DNA of 64,000 nucleotides from Pontederia crassipes. Lineage: Eukaryota; Streptophyta; Magnoliopsida; Commelinales; Pontederiaceae. How positions within the stretch are numbered: the first letter of the stretch is position 1; the number at the start of each line of letters is the position of its first letter. Positions 35,967 to 46,160 of the stretch are shown here, in pieces. The position numbers were made by a program, and so were the translations under genes. The stretch lies in assembly GCA_030549335.1 (NCBI GenBank), contig CM060193.1, positions 42,083,391 to 42,147,390 of the forward strand. The letters are read 5' to 3'. The notes below the pieces were generated by a model, which saw only the letters and a list, made by a program, of their open reading frames with translations, had not been told where the DNA came from and made no database searches.

Positions 35967-36200
35967 ACTCAAAAACTTGAGAATCTAACTATTTTAGTAA
36001 AGAATATAATCAAAGCGCATTGAAACTGAATTCACTTTAATATACTCTCAACTAAGATGCACTAATATGAAAGGTTGCTTAAAGTAAAGAACTAAAAAAC
36101 TTGAGAACCTTACTATCTTAAATAGAAGTAAAATTAAAAATGTTTAAAAGTTGAAGAAATTCAATCTACTTTATCTAATATGCTTTAAGTAGAAAATCTC
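35967..36200 (+). repeat. Degenerate ~125-bp tandem duplication
   Basis: AAAAACTTGAGAATCTAACT at about 35,968 is echoed by AAAAACTTGAGAACCTTACT at about 36,094. ATTCACTTTAATATACTCTC and CACTAATATG are echoed by diverged versions around 36,150-36,180. The second unit spans the arm boundary. Confidence 0.5.
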
Positions 36201-36798
36201 CATTTAGTGACACAACTATTGGCAATCAAAACTAATTTATTAACAAAATTATCAAAAAGATAGAACTGTTCTAAGTTTCTTGATCCTAAACATGATAATT
36301 TTTTTACATAATTTTAGTGAATTTGGGGAAAAATATATAAAACTATCATTTTATTCTTCGATTGAAAATGGGAATTTCTATTCTTTTGGATCTTGCATAT
36401 TGTGTGTGTGGGTGGGGGGTGGGGGGATACGGTGGCAAGGTGGGAGGGGGATTTTAGATAAATGAGTAAATGAAATAAAAGGATAAAAACCAAATAATTT
36501 ATTAAATGACATCACATTTGAATATAATCACGTCTATGGACAATTATGGTACTTACCTTAAGTGACCTTAACTTGGTTTCACCTACGCATATCTTTTACA
36601 CTTGGTTGAGTTTACCACCTGCATGCAGATCCTTTACCACCACCACCCAAAACCGAATGAAAGAATTAACCCACACATAATAGAGGGAGATTGAAAACAC
36701 ATCTTTTGCTCACTTTTTGTATGAGATCCCTATACATGATTTACAATTAGTTTTTTATAGTTTTTGAATGGTAGAAGAAGAAATATAGCAACAGTAAT
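36098..36798. other. Diverged copy of the left flank, no gene
   Basis: Bases 36,250-36,765 resemble 2,660-2,885 in the same orientation (TTTCTTGATCCTAA at one end and CTATACATGATTTACAATTA at the other), with about 300 bp extra here. A G-rich tract lies at 36,410-36,450. No gene seen. Confidence 0.6.
36410..36450 (+). repeat. G-rich tract, possible G-quadruplex
   Basis: Runs of 3, 6 and 6 G separated by single T, then a 15-base gap, then runs of 3 and 5 G. It stands out sharply in an AT-rich setting. Confidence 0.6.
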
Positions 36799-38905
36799 TG
36801 TAACGCCTTCAAATCGACCCACGTCACGTCGTGAAGACCAACCTGAAGACTCTATGAATGCTATGACATTGACCATCTTATTGACTCAGTCAAGAACCGA
36901 GACACATCAACGAAAGAAAAAATAAAACTAAAGAAATATATTATAATGGCTACATAATCTCTAAATGAATATAATAAGGTTTACATCATAAGTTCATAAA
37001 TGCGAAAGAAATAAATAACTTATTAGGCCCGGTAGTTCACGTGCTTTCTAGTCTCCTGAACATCGTCGCAGTACACCAACTCAACACCAACATTGACTTG
37101 AGCCTGTGAAAATCAAATACAAGGAATGAGGTCCTCTCATAAGCTTTACAGCCTAGTAGGGAACTATAAAAATATACAATGCATAACATAAAAATGGTAT
37201 ACTTATCCTGAGCGGAAGATGGAAGATGGAATCATCATAAATCATAATATGAGATATCAATAAACACAAATAATCAATAGAGTCAGATGTACATGATAAG
37301 CTTAAATCAATAGCATGTTTGAAAGTCATGACATAGATAATAACTTGACTTTATATTCATGCTTGGATTACTTGTCCATACTTCTTAATCTTGTATCATG
37401 CTTACTTTACTTATCCATACTTCTTAATCTTGTATCATACTTAACAATCAGGGTGACTTTAGGTGCCTTTAAATTCTTGGGGTATGCCGAGCAAACGATA
37501 CAGTCTTGTGCGAATCAATGGGTGAGCAAACCATGACCAAGGGAGCGACTCTTATCTTGAGGCACTTGACTTGGACCGGCAACCCGTTATTCATCTTCCA
37601 TCTTAACTTATTAATCAATTTAGAATCTTATTATTTTTTGTTCTTCATATAATGGAGGCAATAAGATCAATAGAAAATTAAATCAGTTATAATCATGTTT
37701 AATCATAAGGCAAACAAACAATATTCAAATCAAAGTCAAAGGAAGTGGATGAATGAACAAAAGGGGCCTCTGTAGCTTGGCACGATCGTGATAGCTTATG
37801 TGCCGATGGGAACGGCACGGTCGGGTCTATACTGGCAGAAGCGTGCTGGAAGGGGGGAGATGGCACGGGCGTGCCATAGGAGGGCACGACTGTGATGGAG
37901 TTTGAGGGCGATCGACCGGTTCAAAGGGGTCGGTCGACTGGTTTTGTGCTTAGGTGCTCGACTGAGAATCAGGTCATGGCACGGGCGTGTCAGAGGGGTG
38001 GCACGACCATGACGGGTTGGGAGCTCGGTCGACTGGTGTCGAACGATCTTTTACTTAGCTTTAGTCAAGCGATGGCACGGGCGTGCCCATAGTGTGGTAT
38101 GACCGTGACTGTAGTGACACGAGTGTGCCATACGGTGACGGCGGGGTCAACTCGAAATTCACTTGAATCATTAACAGAATTTTATCCTAGCATAATTTCT
38201 GAATCCTAACAATCATCAAGGTAATTCAATACAATAACAATCAATTTTCCTACAAGAAATCAATCAAACAATCACAAAATCAAGAAGAACAGAGCAATCC
38301 GATTCTTTTCGTGAGGCTGAATCTTTCTTTAGTTTAACATGATTCATTCAGAAATAGGAGAAATCAATCTATCCAATTTATGCAAGGTGATTTCAATTCA
38401 CCCACCTGATTTCGTGTTCGGTCCTTGCTTCGATTCGACGGAAACATTATTGGTCGCGTCCTCTCTATTCTTGCGACTGAGGTGCCTCTCCTCCGTGTTC
38501 TCCTCCTGAAATCCGCCCAACCAACAAAAGGTCGTGAGGAGATGTTAAGATGGATGAGGATTGTGAGAGGGAAATACTGAATCGATGAAATCGCGCAGAG
38601 GAAGAAGGGTGCTCGTTTCGCCTGTAATAGATGGTGCTCCGAGGTGTTGAAATTCTCTTCGGGATGTACATGCATGCGTGGGTTGGAGAGGAATTATGGG
38701 GCGGTTGATCTACTAAATATTAGGAGTATAGGATAATCTAGATCTTATCTTTTTTGTTAGTGACTGATTTACGATTTTTATCTTATTAACATCTCCATAT
38801 CCCCTTTACTAATGCCAGGTTGTCTTCTTTCTAAATCTCTTGAGATCTTTGGCCGTTCAAGGTTGCTGACCATTTTATCTTGAATCTTTTTTTGTGGTTG
38901 TTACA
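36799..38905 (-). mobile_element. Solo Ty3/gypsy-type LTR
   Basis: 2,107 bp bounded by TGTAAC at 36,799 and GTTACA at 38,905, a perfect six-base inverted terminus. It is flanked by GTAAT and ATAAT, a target-site duplication with one mismatch. The part 38,270-38,905 is homologous to the LTR portion at 53,666-54,254. There the adjoining integrase is on the minus strand, which gives the orientation. No internal sequence is present on either side, so it is a solo LTR left by recombination. Fossil. Confidence 0.75.
37779..38131. repeat. Cluster of imperfect palindromes (GGCACGGGCGTGCC type)
   Basis: About nine variants of GGCACG-NN-CGTGCC lie in 350 bp within the solo LTR (for example at 37,779, 37,863, 37,977, 38,073 and 38,117). 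They are interspersed with ATCGACCGGTTC and GGTCGACTGG phrases. Each could fold as a small hairpin. Confidence 0.7.
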
Positions 38906-40218
38906 ATAATGACTAGTGTTAAGAAGAAAGCAAGACTATAAATTGAGAGCATGTGCTGAGGGCTTATGGGAGGTGCTTCCGTCTTAGGATTCAAAGTTCT
39001 TTATTAGGTATACTATGGGTAAAATGGCCGAGTTCCCCTTTCACGCACGCATTAAGTCGATTTCGATAATAAAGACACTCGAGTCTGCACCCACACGTTC
39101 GTGTTGGTGGAAAACCTATGTCTACGTGCATGAAAGGAGTTCGAAAGAGAAAGGGTTCATGTTATCGTCAAAAGTACAAATTGTGCTTTCCTTTAAGATT
39201 TGAGTTTACGTCTCGTGTCCATTGAGTATCTGGCATTCAAAAGAAATATATCTAAGACAAGGAGGTTGCGGTCGGCTCACGCTTGCCCTAGTGGAATGTG
39301 GATCACCCTCCCAGGAAGAATGCAAGATATCAATATCTCCAAGACGGCTTAAACGTTCTCAGAGGAGAAGATGGGTTCGATTCGAGAAATATAGTTCAGG
39401 GTTCATTGGAAGCTTTTTAGGAATGAATCATCTCTTGTCTACCCGACTATCCCCTCTTGAGTCGAACTTCTAGAGAACACAAAAAGAGATCGAACACAAC
39501 AATGATGAAAGAGGAAAATGCGAACATCCTTTAAAGTCGTTCAAAGTGATCCCAAATTTCTGACTCAATTCGATCATTTATTGCCAAAAATTCGGAGTAT
39601 GCTCAACCTTCTCAGGTCGCGAATTAAATGGTGAATGACGTCTAAAACCACACCATGAAAAACTCCATTGCTGATTCTATGAAAACTAATACGGAAAATC
39701 ACTACTTGCCTCATGCTAGATTTCTCCACGTTCGGTTGTGATGGAGCCTAATACGTCCCTATGGTCCGGGGGTGCAAGGCAATAAGTGATCTAGAAAACT
39801 TCTCCAATGCCTAAAACTACGTGAAAAAGAATACTCAAGAACCATGCATATAGACGTATTCATTCAGACTAGATTTCTCCATGTTCGATCACGATGGAGC
39901 CTGATACGTCTCTATGATCGGGGTGCAGGACAAAGATAGTTCACAAACTCAAATCCATACATAGGTTCGAAAGACATAGAATCAATTTAGCAAAACAGGA
40001 ACCATGCCGATATCGTCAAAAATACAGGAAAGCATCAATACTAAACGTCGATCATGAAGAACGTCAAAACAAAACGTAACTAAAGAACATCAATCTAAGT
40101 CGCATAAGCACCTTCCGACCTCAGCAGGGCGGTTAGTTACAATTCATATGAAGAACACACACTTCTCCACAAATGGTTAGAGACATTGTCTTTTCGACTC
40201 TACTTTCTCTTCTTCCTT
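38906..40218. other. Unassigned stretch between two LTRs
   Basis: Less AT-rich than its surroundings, with short open frames but no recognised protein. It contains a direct repeat pair (39,716-39,779 and 39,869-39,932). The sequence has no match elsewhere in the window, so this may be the original unduplicated host sequence or a fragment of another element. Confidence 0.4.
39716..39932 (+). repeat. Direct repeat pair, ~64 bp, 153 bp apart
   Basis: CTAGATTTCTCCACGTTCGG... and CTAGATTTCTCCATGTTCGA... each continue with GATGGAGCCT(A/G)ATACGTC and end at GGGGTGCA. About 85-90% alike by eye. Confidence 0.75.
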
Positions 40219-41842
40219 TGTCACGAACGTGCTCTACAGACGTCATTTCTATATAATCATGCATTTAATTAACATATAAGTTAGTTTGGATGTCCATTTA
40301 GTGATATTTGTATATACTAATTAATATTTTGATTAGAGCATAATGATTACTTAATTAGTTATAAACTTTACAAAATAATTACATAAGATTATTAGGAATA
40401 AGTTATAAAATTCTAAATATTATAATATATATATATTTAAATATGATTAAGTAAGTTTAATTAGGATTAAAACACTTAGTTATGACAAAAAATGTGATTG
40501 ACCATCACTTAAATTCCTGCTTAATAGTATATTTTTCCAAACTGCCTTATGCCGTGCGAAAATTCTAAAAACAATTTAGAAGATACTTAACATTATCCTT
40601 TCATTGTGTAAAAATTATCATAGGCGAAACCCGAGCGAATTGGACTGGGAAATTCGAGAACGACTGTTCAAGGTGAGTTTTGATCCGAAAATTGTTCTTC
40701 TGATTGAGAGGATCATTACTTCGTGATTACCAAATAATAAATTATAAAATTTTATATGGTTAATAGATTCGAAGTTAGCATTACATGGCCTCTAGAATCA
40801 CCTAAACATGAGTTCTATAGAGGAAGTTATGAACTTAGATTCTTTGGTCACTCATCATGTTCCAAGTCTGATACATGTTTAATTTGTAAATTAGGGCACG
40901 TCCAAATAAAGTGAATTGGGGATTTGATATTTGGATATTCTTAACTAGACATTACAGGGGTTCGGTGAGAAATAGAATCATCTTATTTGGACATGTGTTT
41001 TGGGAGAAATAAAATTTTCATTTGATAGTCATTCTTCTCTCAGATTCTATGACATGGACAGATGATGATCCGAATTAACTATTTTTGTTATAAGGCTATA
41101 CAACAATTTAAATTCTATAATTTTTTGACACAATAGTAAGGAAGTTTAGTTTTCAAGAAAATTATGACCTAGTTAAATAGGCAAGTATAAAGAAAAATAT
41201 AAATCAATATTTCAGTGACATACAGTCTGTCAGGACACAAACCCTAGGTTAGATTGCCTTAGATGTTATGACTTACTCACTTGAATTTAGTTAATGATAT
41301 TTGAGGATTGGAAACCTTAGTATGTCTAGTTTCTAATTAACCCAGAATCATAAGATTTGCCCATGGGATTAAGAAGTTATGAATTATTAATTGATAGACA
41401 CTTAGTCTGGAATCTTGAGACAACACTTAGTTAAACTAAGGGGGATTGAGAAGTTCCAATTATGAAATAGCTTATGAATATAAATACGTTGTTTTTTCTG
41501 ATAGCATTTTAATCCCTTCACTTTTGTTTTTTCTGATAGCATGCATATAATAGATAGTCTTAGATGTTGTAATTAAGTTTATGAGAAACGTTTTATAAGG
41601 TTGTATAAGACTTGATCATGTGGGGTTATATGTGAGATGATTTGTGAAAAAAATGACAATATGCGAATGTCCTATCTTATAGCTTTTTATTAAACTTTGA
41701 TGAATATATGTGTATGTGTGTTGACAAATACCACAAGATAAGTAAGGGAGGAGGTTTTCTCGATTTTATTTTTAAAATTACTAAACATAATTAAGATTAT
41801 GATAATTGAGATTAGAACTTAGTCACGGAGTTGGGTGTTACA
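40219..41842 (+). mobile_element. Ty3/gypsy-type solo LTR opening copy 2
   Basis: It begins TGTCACGAAC at 40,219 and ends GTGTTACA at 41,842. Flanks are TCCTT and TCCTG, a possible five-base target-site duplication with one mismatch. From 41,232 it matches the window start, so copy 1's LTR presumably begins just outside the window. The body is AT-rich and coding-free. Relative to copy 1 it lacks about 1.15 kb, including the tandem repeat. Fossil. Confidence 0.55.
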
Positions 41843-42035
41843 TCCTGACTCTCCCCTCTTGCTCAGGAAAAAGCCCCCCGTTTCACTTACAGCCTCTTCT
41901 CCTTTTATATCGGCCTCTTTTTCTTCTCTCTGCCTCTTGTCGGTTCTCTCCCCTCCTTCCGTGCCTGTCCTCCGGCTGCAACCTGTGGCTTGACAGCTTT
42001 TCTGTGGTCCCCCTTGCTGCCTGGGAAGCTTCCTC

Positions 42036-42281
42036 GTGCTAGGGAGTGAAGGAGCTGGTCCCCAATCATGGTCAGTGTTTGCTGTTCTGCCCTTTCTCTT
42101 TGGATCCTTCCTTAGCTTGATAGCAAATTACTTGTCCATAGTGCAAACAATGATGAATGGTTTGTCTGCTCTATTTATCCCTTGGACAGCTCCTGTAGAA
42201 AGAGACAATAAATCAAATGAATCTTCAAGCCAGCATGAGCAAATTTTAGTGCAAATGAACGTTTATGTGGAGAGCTTTTGA
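42036..42281 (+). CDS. Small open frame of unknown function, copy 2 (81 aa), doubtful
   Basis: Counterpart of 1,943-2,188 with one amino-acid difference (Gly4 to Ser) and three silent differences. It has the same hydrophobic middle and polar tail. No family, promoter or splice signal was recognised. It is listed because the frame is kept in both copies; the longer neighbouring frame upstream (41,806-42,042) shows only amino-acid-changing differences and is not listed. Confidence 0.2.
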   Translation: MLGSEGAGPQSWSVFAVLPFLFGSFLSLIANYLSIVQTMMNGLSALFIPWTAPVERDNKSNESSSQHEQILVQMNVYVESF

Positions 42282-44572
42282 AATGTATTAAATCCATGCC
42301 ATGCACATGTCTATGTGAAGGAATATTTATATAATAAGTATTGTGTGCATGCAAAACAGGATGAAAATATAGGCCATAACTCTCCACATCATTTAGTACT
42401 AAACTTCTAAAAATAATGTACATTGATTTTAATCTATATCGGAAAGCTAAATTTCAGTGAACTTCCACGCTTTGGAAGAATAGTTTCATTTTATTTCTTT
42501 TTTCAAAATTGAACTATTGAGATTACTTAATTAGAAGATGGCTATTTAAGTTTAAATGATACAACAATATCCATTTCTAAATTATAGAGGATTATATCAA
42601 ATAATAGTTTTTTTTATATGATTGATAACATTATCATTTCACTTAATGAATATAAAGTATCAACTTTAAACGTTATAGGACTGAAAATTGGCAAAAAATG
42701 ATTTTGTTTTGTTAAAATACAAGTTTTGGGAGAACAAATTATGAGGAATTATTCTCCTATGTTTCTTGATCCTAAGCACGCCATTATTACTTGATATATA
42801 ATGGTCAAACATAGGTAATCTAATTTTAAGTTCAACTGAAATCACCTTAGAAGTTATATGTACTTGCGTTCATAAATTGTAACCTAATAGATAATGATTA
42901 TGCATTTGATGTATGTAAAGAATCTTATTTTTAGTAAAACTACATGGCCTTGAGGGTTAAGGATGTGCTTTCAAAGGTAGTAATGAGTCTAAAACTTCAA
43001 ACGAATTATGCAAAATTTGTGAACTATTGCATTTAATAGCATATTATGATGAAGTTGGGAAATCATTAGAGAAAACTAAAAAAATGTTTTATAGATTTCA
43101 TAAAAAATAATAAAAAAGAAAATGTGTAAGTTTTAATGTCTAAATTGAAAAAGGTTATTCGTGAAGAACTGGTAATTCTAAAATTTGATGACGTTCGAGA
43201 TAAATAAAATAATGAGCAAATGGCTATTACATCGAGATTTTTTTTTACAAAAATTGGTGTGTAAAAGAATAATTTGTTGGACTTGCGCATTAATAAGTTA
43301 CTGTTGCTTTTACAATAAAGGATGCAATTTTTTATCCTATCATATATAATATAATCTTAATGCTCAAAACATCATATAACAAGATAGTGAATGTGCAAGT
43401 AACATGAAAGAGGAGTTTAATGGGTTATAATCTTTTTTTTTTCAATCTAAGCCCACTAATGTCTAGGGTTAGTAGCATCTGACTAATCCGATGTTCGAAT
43501 GGGAGCTGAATGATAAATTTTGACCAAATTGATGACTTTAGGAATTTAACCCGAGGCTACTAGTTCCCATTAATTTTACGACACAACCCTCAGTTATACC
43601 AACCAAACTTGGTTAATGGGTTATAATCTTTAATTTCAAATGTGAGCACTTATGCATACTATGCCATTGTATGGCATAATGCTTATAATTAGTATCAGTT
43701 GTCTTCAAAAGATGTGACGTGAATTCATCATTCTCTTTTACCAAGTTAAATTCCATCAATAACATGTTTAGTGGATCACACAAGTCATGATCAATTGAAA
43801 GCTTCTCACATCACAAATATTTTTTCCCACTTGATACTTGTGAAATTCAAAGCGGAAAATGACTTGATCAAATTGATGCATTGTAAAGAGTTAGAGATAC
43901 TAAAAAGAGTTGACATTTAAAATATGTTTCTAACTTGATTAACATGTTTAGTGCACCATGTGGATAGATGATAGTGGTGCTGTATAGATATAGTGGTGCT
44001 ACTTCTACTCAAAATATAGATGTAGATGCAGCATAAGAAGCATTAACTTTTTTTTGTGTTTGTTTTTACTTTGCATCTCTTGAAAAAAAAATATTCATTT
44101 CTGATTTGTTTATATCAAACTTTTCAAGTCAATGTTAAGATATTGTGAATGTAATACATCTTGTTTCAGGTACTAAGATTATTATTATTTTTAAATTCGA
44201 TGAATAGGCTGATTTAATTACTATGATCAAACAATGTTTTGTGAGTTAATTAGCATGCAAAATCCAAATTTAGTTATCAGTTGTGTTGCTAGAAGAAAAC
44301 CTCACCAAGAGAGAAATGACATAATAGTAGAGAAGCACTATTGATGCATGCATTTTACAACATATAATTAGGTTGGAATTTAGGTTTATTTTGAATAATT
44401 TGATCATAGCATGCATATATTTTTATATTTATTGTTTTAAAATCTTTGAAGGAGAAATCTACCTCCAAGTTTGTGTTTTGTAGGCAATATTAATGAAAAT
44501 GGTGAAGGAAGGAATAAAAGGATAATCACATAAAACAGAGTCAAATTAGCTTTCAAAAAATAAAAGCTCAAT

Positions 44573-46160
44573 TTTCACAAGCCGTGATAACCTTGTCATA
44601 GCTGTTATAATGATCACTGCGCTCATTGAGCTACAAATCGCTGAATTCGGAATTTCACGGGCTGTGATACCCTCTTCACGGCCATTAGAAGTCTTGTCAC
44701 GGATTGACGCTTAACGTTCACACTCATCACAGTAGCTACATTCAAATAATGAAAAATTTCACAAGTCGTAACTCTCTAATCATTGTCGTTATTATTAATT
44801 TCTTACGGACAATCGCATGTTCACGGTTCTCCTGCAGTGACTTGAGAGAGGACAAGATGTATCACGACTCGTGAAACATGGTAATGGGTCGTGACACTTA
44901 GAAAGAACCTTGGAAGAAAATCTCATGGACCCTTATCCACATATGACGGATATCATAGAATGTCTACAGAGAAGGTTCAAGAATCTCATGGGAGGTGATT
45001 ATCACATCACGATCGTGTAATAGCTTAAGATGTGCAACGAACAAGAAAATTGCATGAATCATGACCGTGACATTCTTATCATGCCCCATGATGAATGAAG
45101 CAGACTTCGATTCTGATTCTGATTAAGGCGTGATGGCCGTTTCACGGGGCACGATTGACGTTGATTTCGACATGAAAACTTATTTTCGGAGGAATTATCA
45201 ATGGACAAGGCTCCAACTCTTACCATATGTCCCATGGATTGATTGGAAATAAATTAGGCTAGAAATTTTGAATTTTACAAAGCAAAAATCTCAGAATCAA
45301 TTTGACTCCAAATTTACCATATTTTATATGGAAAATGTTTTCATTCTTAGATTGTATTAAAACCCGAGCCTATACAAAAATGGACATTTAGTAGCCAGAA
45401 ACAACTTATGCTCAGACCCACAACTGAAGTTTTCAAGCCAAGAACAAAGGAACACGTTTGAAAATTGAAGGAGAAGATTTCTGCACGGTGCACTAGGCGA
45501 GGATTATGCAACGGTTCATCATTATTTCTGAAGAGTACTCTTTATTCTGCATACTGTTGGGATGATGTTTTTGACTTACATGTTCTATCTATCTCTGTAA
45601 TATGGATTATTAGTTTTATCTTTTAGTTTTAGTTGCAAGCATTTTATTGTTGGAATAAATTCTAAATTTTTATTAATTGAATAATAGGTACTTTAGTTTT
45701 TATGAATATACTTGTTATGCTTAATGCTTTTCTTCAAATTTGAATGCCATTTTGAGTTGATTATTAACTTAGTAATGTGATAAATTTTTTGTTCTTAATT
45801 CTCTGTTAGAATTTATTGTTAACATTATATTGAAATAATACATGCCATACTTTAATAGAACCGGGTGAAATATTAAATTGTGTGGTCTTCTTAGTTAATT
45901 CGGGTGGGTGATTAAGTAGTTTAGGAGTTAGAACACATAACATCTTGATTTCAATCTAACTGAAAGTAGATCCGGGTAAGACGGTTTACCTGATGAGGTA
46001 GATCATATATTCAGTGTTATTTCAATTTAATTGAGAGTAGATTCGAGTGGAGTACTTTCAGTTTGTTAGGTTTAAGATAGTTGGTTTACCCTGTGAGGGA
46101 GACCATATACTTAGTGTTCCTAATCCGTCGAATTTGAGTTTATTATTTACCATCAATTAT
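44573..46160 (+). mobile_element. Possible LTR-retroelement remnant, copy 2
   Basis: Duplicate of 4,961-6,560 with the same CACG/CGTG half-palindromes (about 44,580-45,150) and AT-rich leader-like part. Ends and family are undefined. Confidence 0.3.

Larger units (their letters stand above)
32068..36097. repeat. Inverted-repeat arm carrying PP2 gene C
   Basis: Bases 32,340-36,097 are the reverse complement of 21,571-25,519. The left part 32,068-32,340 extends further into the sequence found, also inverted, at about 15,545-15,830. The arm contains intact PP2 gene C. An (AT)n tract lies at 34,294-34,316. Confidence 0.9.

Noticed and set aside
38364-38675. 103-codon minus-strand frame with RRRTRRRG
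   Set aside because: It lies inside the solo LTR and resembles no protein; LTRs often contain such chance frames.
41806-42042. 78-codon frame conserved in both copies (also 1,713-1,949)
   Set aside because: It begins inside the LTR and every difference I see between the copies changes the amino acid, unlike the neighbouring 81-codon frame.
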